From JACPYF01 sp964348695 (GTDB lineage: Bacteria > Patescibacteriota > Saccharimonadia > Saccharimonadales > Saccharimonadaceae), in contig CAYGDI010000002.1 in assembly GCA_964348695.1 (NCBI GenBank), positions 62,001 through 126,000 on the forward strand: a stretch of DNA of 64,000 bases, read 5' to 3'. The translations under genes were made by a program, and so were the position numbers. Of this stretch, positions 59,404 through 64,000 are shown piece after piece (the stretch's first letter is position 1; every line of letters begins with the position of its first letter). Below the pieces are notes generated by a model that was not told the DNA's origin, ran no database searches, and was given only the letters and a program-made list of their open reading frames with translations.

Positions 59404-60303
59404 GTGGACATGACAGGGGATCAACACAACGATTTTGTAAGTCGGCGGCACGCAGGGTGGAATCGACCAACGCCGGTACAAAAAAAGAAAAGGCGCAAGC
59501 CGTTTTTGATCATGATGATTATTATGCTTGCACTTTTTGGTGCTCTATATGCGTATATTTTTCTCTACCCTTTGATCCAAACTGGCCCCGCTATTGAAAA
59601 AACCAGTGGCTCACTACAAGCAATCATTGACTCATACCCAGATTACAATGTCGGTGTTAGTCTAATAGACACAAAATCTCAAGACCAAATCAACGTTGGC
59701 TATCAGTCGGCTTTTACAGCTGCCAGTACAACAAAAGTACTCACAGCCGTTCTCACGCTTAGCGAAGTAGAAAAAGGACGTTTGAGTTTGGATAAGAAAT
59801 TTTCTGGATATCCTGTATCCTGGCACTTACGACAACTAGTCAACCAAAGCAACAGTGAGTCATGGAAAACACTCAATGATTATTTTGGACAACAAAAGAT
59901 GGAAGGATATGCCAAGAATATTGGCCTCGATTCATACAACTACAAAAAAAACCTTATCAAGCCTAGCGACGAGGCAATCCTACTTAGTAAACTGTATACA
60001 GGCCAGCTATTGAACAAAACACATACATCACAGTTGCTTGGTTTTATGCAGGACACCAACGAAGAAAGTTTCATACCAGCCGTTGCGGACACACAAGACA
60101 TCACTGTATACCACAAATACGGCTGGCTGGAGAGTAATATCCACGACGTCGGCATATTAAAAACAAAAGATACCAGCTGGGTAGTCGCGATCTATACAAA
60201 TCCTCAGAATAATGAGATGGACGCAACAACAAGTCGTGAAATTATTCACTCACTCACAGATGTTGTTGTCAAAGGCCTGCGTGGAGAATTTCAGTCAACA
60301 TAG
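59404..60303 (+). CDS. Membrane-anchored class A beta-lactamase-fold protein
   Basis: About 299 aa. A basic segment and membrane anchor (about residues 34-56) precede a serine hydrolase domain with AASTTKVL (SxxK), QSNSES in the SDN place and HKYGW where KTG is expected. The family (beta-lactamase2) contains beta-lactamases and inactive or peptidoglycan-binding relatives; KYG and the lack of a clear Glu166 region make true lactamase activity doubtful. GTG 59404 lies 5 bp after TATACT (leaderless); ATG 59410 is the alternative. Confidence 0.8.
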   Translation: MDMTGDQHNDFVSRRHAGWNRPTPVQKKKRRKPFLIMMIIMLALFGALYAYIFLYPLIQTGPAIEKTSGSLQAIIDSYPDYNVGVSLIDTKSQDQINVGYQSAFTAASTTKVLTAVLTLSEVEKGRLSLDKKFSGYPVSWHLRQLVNQSNSESWKTLNDYFGQQKMEGYAKNIGLDSYNYKKNLIKPSDEAILLSKLYTGQLLNKTHTSQLLGFMQDTNEESFIPAVADTQDITVYHKYGWLESNIHDVGILKTKDTSWVVAIYTNPQNNEMDATTSREIIHSLTDVVVKGLRGEFQST

Positions 60304-61055
60304 TCTCCGCCTTTGATACCAAAAAAACTCTCCAAACTGTCGATCTTTTTATCACGCATCTCGCCAGCAAGCTCCCTGCCAACATATCGTAGATGCCACG
60401 GCTCGGCATCATAGCCAGTAATAGCCCGATTTGCCTCTGTATATCGTACAATAAAACCAAACTCTGCAGCATGTTGGCCAACCCATATCCCTTCGGAAGT
60501 ATCTCCAAAACATTGCTGCACATCACAACCATGCGCACCCCCGAGATCAACAGCAAAACCAGTCTGGTGCTCACTATGACCGGGACGTGCACTATAAGTA
60601 TCAGCATTGGCCTGCCCGTCATTCACCACATATGAGTTATACAAATTTGATTGGTAGTCATACGAGCGAAAACCGCTTATAACCCTGAGAGTAATACCTT
60701 GTTGTTTTGCCACATCAATCATATTATTTAGATCTGCTGCAACATGATCGCTAATACGATGACCTTGTACGGTAGCAAACTGTGCTGGCGTGTACTGTCT
60801 TGGGTTGAGCGGATTGGGCTTGTTGACCACTACCCATATACTAGATGGATCAGTAGTTGAATATTGCGTTTTGTTAAATTCGGGTTTTTGATATGGGTTT
60901 TGTTTGCTATCGTTTATAACTTTTTTTTGGCTGGTAGTTTTTGGTGCTCCTACTTTTTGTGATAATACGATACTGGCTACAAAAGCCCCGACGCAACATA
61001 AAATCAACACAACCGCCAGTGTCGTTTTTCGTCTAGAACGACGGGACATTTTCAT
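60291..61055 (-). CDS. VanY-type D-alanyl-D-alanine carboxypeptidase
   Basis: 254 aa. Basic N-terminus and membrane anchor, then a VanY/LAS peptidase domain: SGFRSYDYQSNLYN, SARPGHSEHQTGFAVDLG with zinc His and Asp (SxHxxGxAxD), and EPWHLRYVG with the catalytic Glu and third zinc His. It trims peptidoglycan stem peptides, its own or the host's. TATGAT is 6 bp before the ATG. Convergent with and overlapping the beta-lactamase-fold gene by 13 bp. Confidence 0.92.
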   Translation of the reverse strand: MKMSRRSRRKTTLAVVLILCCVGAFVASIVLSQKVGAPKTTSQKKVINDSKQNPYQKPEFNKTQYSTTDPSSIWVVVNKPNPLNPRQYTPAQFATVQGHRISDHVAADLNNMIDVAKQQGITLRVISGFRSYDYQSNLYNSYVVNDGQANADTYSARPGHSEHQTGFAVDLGGAHGCDVQQCFGDTSEGIWVGQHAAEFGFIVRYTEANRAITGYDAEPWHLRYVGRELAGEMRDKKIDSLESFFGIKGGDYVD

Positions 61056-61075
61056 GTCTTTATCATACCATCAAG

Positions 61076-61084
61076 TGATATAAT
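61076..61084 (+). promoter_or_regulatory. Extended -10 promoter of the 61131 cassette
   Basis: TGATATAAT, an extended -10 element; no good -35 at the 17-bp distance. Confidence 0.6.
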
Positions 61085-61130
61085 ATAAGTGTTCTGGAAT
61101 ACAAGATTCTCAGGAGGACAAGAGATAGCA

Positions 61131-61391
61131 ATGACCAATGATATGACCGTTTTTGAACGAGTCATCGATGGACGCTACGAGGAGATTTCGGAAGTCCTAG
61201 ATAGACTGGCCGAAACATCTTTTAGCAATAATGGTGGGAAATACTCAGAAGTGGTATCTGGCGCGGTACTCAGGCAGGCACAAGTACTCAACATTGATCC
61301 TTATGCAAAATCGATCATTTCAGTACAATACGGTGTTCGCTTCGACCTCAATAGAGACAAGATCACCGCATGGCGCCACGATCGGAGATGA
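61131..61391 (+). CDS. Small soluble protein (cassette gene), about 86 aa
   Basis: Helical, charged (MTVFERVIDGRYEEISEVLD, VSGAVLRQAQVLNIDPYAKS) with no membrane helix. No family recognised. ATG 61131 is about 13 bp after AGGAGG, a long spacing; ATG 61143 would be even further. Own promoter and terminator, C-ending codons. Confidence 0.6.
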   Translation: MTNDMTVFERVIDGRYEEISEVLDRLAETSFSNNGGKYSEVVSGAVLRQAQVLNIDPYAKSIISVQYGVRFDLNRDKITAWRHDRR

Positions 61392-61419
61392 CATCTTCGA
61401 TCAATACCACTTCACCTAG

Positions 61420-61451
61420 CCCGCTCAGGCATATAGCTTGAGCGGGTTTTT
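61420..61451 (+). terminator. Terminator of the 61131 cassette
   Basis: CCCGCTCA (61420-61427) pairs with TGAGCGGG (61439-61446), then TTTTT. Confidence 0.87.
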
Positions 61452-61521
61452 CCTGCAATTCGATAGGCTTGCGCAGTCTAGATGTTAGTGTAACAATAGA
61501 ATATATCTAAGGAGGAATTAC

Positions 61522-62412
61522 ATGCAGGTTATCCAGACCAGAGGACTGACAAAAACATACAATGGCGTACATGCTTTAGATCATCTCGATCTTGCAGTAC
61601 AGCCAGGCGAAGTACTGGGATTTTTAGGCCCCAATGGCGCAGGCAAAACAACTACTATCCGCCTCCTACTCGGTCTGATACGAGCAAGTAGTGGCACTGC
61701 AACGATTTTTGGTATGGACAGTTGGAAACACAAAACGGCTGTTCATAAACGGCTTGCATATGTACCTGGCGAAGCAAATCTTTGGCCAAACTTGACCGGA
61801 GCAGAGACGCTACGTTTTCTAGCAAATATCCATGGAGGAGTGGATGAAAAATACCAAAAGAAACTTATCAAAGAGTTCAAATTTGAACCACATAAAAAAG
61901 TTCGCGCATACTCAAAAGGCAACAAACAAAAAATAAACCTTATTGCAGGTTTGAGCTCACGCGCAGAGTTGCTAGTCCTAGATGAACCAACGAGCGGTTT
62001 GGACCCTTTGATGGAACAAGCTTTTCGCGATGCAATTTTCGAAGCAAAAAAAAGAGGCCAGACAGTTTTTTTGAGTTCACATATATTAGAGGAAGTTGAA
62101 GCTTTGTGTGATCGTATAGCAGTTCTATCCAAAGGCAAGCTAGTCGAGCTCGGAACGTTAAAAGAGCTGCGCCATCTGTCTAGCGTTAGTGTTGAGGCAA
62201 CATTCGCTAACAAACCGCCAAATGTAAAGATGATAAAAGGCGTAAGCAATGTAGAGGTCACGGGTAACACACTTCGTTGTCAGGTGCGTGGCGATATCAG
62301 TACTCTACTAAATGTCATCTCTCGTGCAAAACCATTGACACTACTCAGCAGTGAACCGTCGCTCGAAGAATTGTTTTTGTCACTATACGGAGAAAAAGAA
62401 AGACGACGATGA
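61522..62412 (+). CDS. ABC transporter ATP-binding protein
   Basis: 296 aa, ABC-2 exporter ATPase: Walker A GPNGAGKTTTIR, a signature region read AYSKGNKQKINL (SKGNKQK in place of LSGGQ, as in several ABC-2 exporters), Walker B LLVLDEPTSGLDP and switch histidine LSSHILEE, plus a C-terminal domain. AAGGAGG precedes the ATG. It overlaps the permease by 4 bp. Substrate unknown; polyketide/drug exporter annotation is common for this type. Confidence 0.93.
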   Translation: MQVIQTRGLTKTYNGVHALDHLDLAVQPGEVLGFLGPNGAGKTTTIRLLLGLIRASSGTATIFGMDSWKHKTAVHKRLAYVPGEANLWPNLTGAETLRFLANIHGGVDEKYQKKLIKEFKFEPHKKVRAYSKGNKQKINLIAGLSSRAELLVLDEPTSGLDPLMEQAFRDAIFEAKKRGQTVFLSSHILEEVEALCDRIAVLSKGKLVELGTLKELRHLSSVSVEATFANKPPNVKMIKGVSNVEVTGNTLRCQVRGDISTLLNVISRAKPLTLLSSEPSLEELFLSLYGEKERRR

Positions 62413-64000
62413 AGCTGCCTCTCGTAAATGCTCGATTCGTTTTCAGACAAATGCGTCGCGGCATAGTGTTATTTGCTATTGCCATTTCACTCTTGGCTAC
62501 TCTACAATCCGTTGGACTACAAGCTTCTATGCCAAACCTTGATGAGCGGAAAAAACTAATAACAGCCCTCGATGCCAACCCAACAATCAATTTGTTATAT
62601 GGTGAAACAACACTCACCTACACTCCGGCTGGCTACATGTATTACCGCTCTGGCGTGATGTGCATGTTGATAGCCAGTTTATGGGGTTTGATGTTCGCAA
62701 CAAGAATGTTCAGAGGACAAGAAGAAGACGGTCGAACCGAACTTCTATTAACCGGCTCAACAACACATGGTCGATACACTTTTGAGACATTGCTCGGTAT
62801 TTTTTCTGGCATCGCTGTAGCATTCTTACTTATACTTACAGCAGTTTCAGCCATTGGCAGCCAAGACTATGTTGGTCTAGATATTGGAGAATCGGCGTAC
62901 TTTACGCTCGCTATAGTGATCAACGTAGCCTTTTTTGCAGCAGTTGGCGCACTAACCTCCCAGCTAGTAGAAACCCGACGCAAAGCTATTCTTTTTGGAG
63001 CGATACCGCTGGCAATATTTTTTGTCATGCGCTCGATCGGCAATGTAGCAGACAGTCTTTACTGGGTAAAAAACTATACTCCTTTTGGTTGGGTCGATCA
63101 GATGCATCCGATCTATAACCACCAGCCTATGTGGATCGTACCGTTTGCTATCACCATCCCCCTACTGTGCGTATTGAGTATTTGGATTGCTAGTAACAGA
63201 GACTTAGGCGATAGCCTGCTGCGAGCAAAAGAGTTTGCTAAACCAAAACTTATCTTACTTCGCAGTTCGCTAGGTATGAGTTTTCGAATGAGTCGTGGGG
63301 TGCTCCTTAGTTGGCTTGTTGGTACGATTGCAATGGGCGTGATGATTGCAAGTATCTCTCAAACCGCCGCCGATGCACTAAAAGATTCTAACGATAGTGT
63401 GCTAACTAGTACCATTCAAGCGCTGAGCCAGGGCGGAGTGGATATTGCCGAGAGTTTTGTAGCTGTTAGCGGTATGTTCTCTGCACTACTTATTATGGCT
63501 ATGATTGCTTGGGGTATTGGTAGCCTCCGTAGTGAGGAAGCAAAACAGCTACTTGAAAATTTGGCTGTTCGTAATGTCTCACGCACCAGATGGCTGTTTG
63601 GTCGTGTGTTTATACTGACCGTTGCCTCGCTCGCTACCTGTGTCATCACTAGTATGGCTGTTTGGTATACTGCAAAAACCCAGGGTATTGAAATTGATTT
63701 CAAGACAATGGTCATAGACGGATTGAACATACTAGCCCCAGTTGGTGTATTCCTGGGACTGGGTGTTGCTATGTTTGGTGTACTACCTAGGCTGGCGACA
63801 TGGATACTTTATGCACTTTTAGGATGGTCGTTTGTAGCACAAATGATCGCTGCCATTATCAAGGATCAAAAAACCCAAGATATACTTAATAGCACATCTA
63901 TTTTGCAACCAATGTCCTTAGTCCCGGTCGCAACAGTTGACTGGAAGCAGTTTTGGTTATTGATTATTGGAGCGCTGGCACTACTTATCATCGGTTTTTT
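62409..64000 (+). CDS. ABC-2 type transporter permease, cut by the right edge
   Basis: At least 530 aa, starting MKLPLVNARFVFRQMRRGI. It has about a dozen hydrophobic helices in two halves (for example FSGIAVAFLLILTAVSAIG; SWLVGTIAMGVMIASISQ; LLIIGALALLIIGF at the edge). FRGQEEDGRTELLLTGSTTH and LRSEEAKQLLENLAVRNVSR are the repeated coupling segments typical of the large exporter permeases of the polyketide/EPS type. ATGA overlap with the ATPase gene. The stop codon lies beyond base 64000. Confidence 0.88.
   Translation, partial: MKLPLVNARFVFRQMRRGIVLFAIAISLLATLQSVGLQASMPNLDERKKLITALDANPTINLLYGETTLTYTPAGYMYYRSGVMCMLIASLWGLMFATRMFRGQEEDGRTELLLTGSTTHGRYTFETLLGIFSGIAVAFLLILTAVSAIGSQDYVGLDIGESAYFTLAIVINVAFFAAVGALTSQLVETRRKAILFGAIPLAIFFVMRSIGNVADSLYWVKNYTPFGWVDQMHPIYNHQPMWIVPFAITIPLLCVLSIWIASNRDLGDSLLRAKEFAKPKLILLRSSLGMSFRMSRGVLLSWLVGTIAMGVMIASISQTAADALKDSNDSVLTSTIQALSQGGVDIAESFVAVSGMFSALLIMAMIAWGIGSLRSEEAKQLLENLAVRNVSRTRWLFGRVFILTVASLATCVITSMAVWYTAKTQGIEIDFKTMVIDGLNILAPVGVFLGLGVAMFGVLPRLATWILYALLGWSFVAQMIAAIIKDQKTQDILNSTSILQPMSLVPVATVDWKQFWLLIIGALALLIIGF

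Noticed and set aside
59400..59597. 65-aa frame starting at the first ATG after the TATACT box
   Set aside because: Wrong frame relative to the beta-lactamase-fold gene; composition is not coding-like and no similarity is seen.
1..64000. UGA recoded to glycine as in SR1/Gracilibacteria
   Set aside because: Well-placed TGA stops end many genes (JAMM, E1, cyoC and ABC ATPase overlaps), and no conserved domain is interrupted by TGA.

Overview
The window looks like a chromosomal piece from a member of the Candidate Phyla Radiation, most likely Candidatus Saccharibacteria (TM7). The pointers are: short genes packed with 4-bp overlaps; a pilin-like protein with the KGFGAVE-type leader frequent in this group; a sortase with its own substrate; a cytochrome bo3 quinol oxidase as the only respiratory complex seen; split transketolase subunits; and many -10 boxes lying 5-8 bp from the start codon, which implies leaderless mRNAs. 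TGA is used as a stop throughout, so the recoded CPR lineages (SR1, Gracilibacteria) are unlikely. The assignment is inference from gene content, not from a marker-gene tree.

Layout. 1-10000 (mostly minus): uvrB (cut by the edge), a pilin-like protein, a LOG-family protein, an unknown 413-aa protein, a PfkB kinase and class II aldolase, then a sugar-phosphate run (gap, rpiB, rpe, two transketolase halves). 10000-22300: rel, pyrophosphatase, a PLD-like enzyme, trxB-glutaredoxin, a membrane FKBP, the sigma factor and pheS-HIT-pheT. 22300-26000: an aquaporin with a lysine-rich tail, then a four-gene operon (membrane E2-like, JAMM protease, E1-like, ubiquitin-like protein) forming a complete predicted ubiquitin-like conjugation system. 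26000-37700: rmuC, a PAP2 phosphatase, an S-box (SAM) riboswitch ahead of a CysH-like/PLP-enzyme pair, tRNA-Gln(CTG), a methyltransferase and several unknown or membrane proteins. 37700-42200: a MoxR-type ATPase, an unknown protein and a very acidic VWA protein carrying a HELGH motif. 42200-49900: small accessory families and a more AT-rich insert holding a DUF3800-like nuclease and a retron-like reverse transcriptase. 49900-54850: cyoABCDE. 54900-64000: cell-envelope genes (LAQTG surface protein, sortase, DoxX-like, CcdA, thioredoxin-like, beta-lactamase-fold protein, VanY peptidase) and an ABC exporter cut by the right edge.

Two styles of gene coexist. The backbone genes are often leaderless. 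Scattered among them are nine self-contained units (eight single small genes and the ubiquitin-like operon). Each has a strong promoter, usually TTGACA or near it, a 17-bp spacer and TATAAT or near it. Most have a structured 5' leader, and nearly all have a strong hairpin at the 3' end; codons are visibly more C-ending than in the neighbours. They look like independently acquired or specially expressed cassettes and are the most unusual architectural feature here, together with the ubiquitin-like operon and the retron-like locus.
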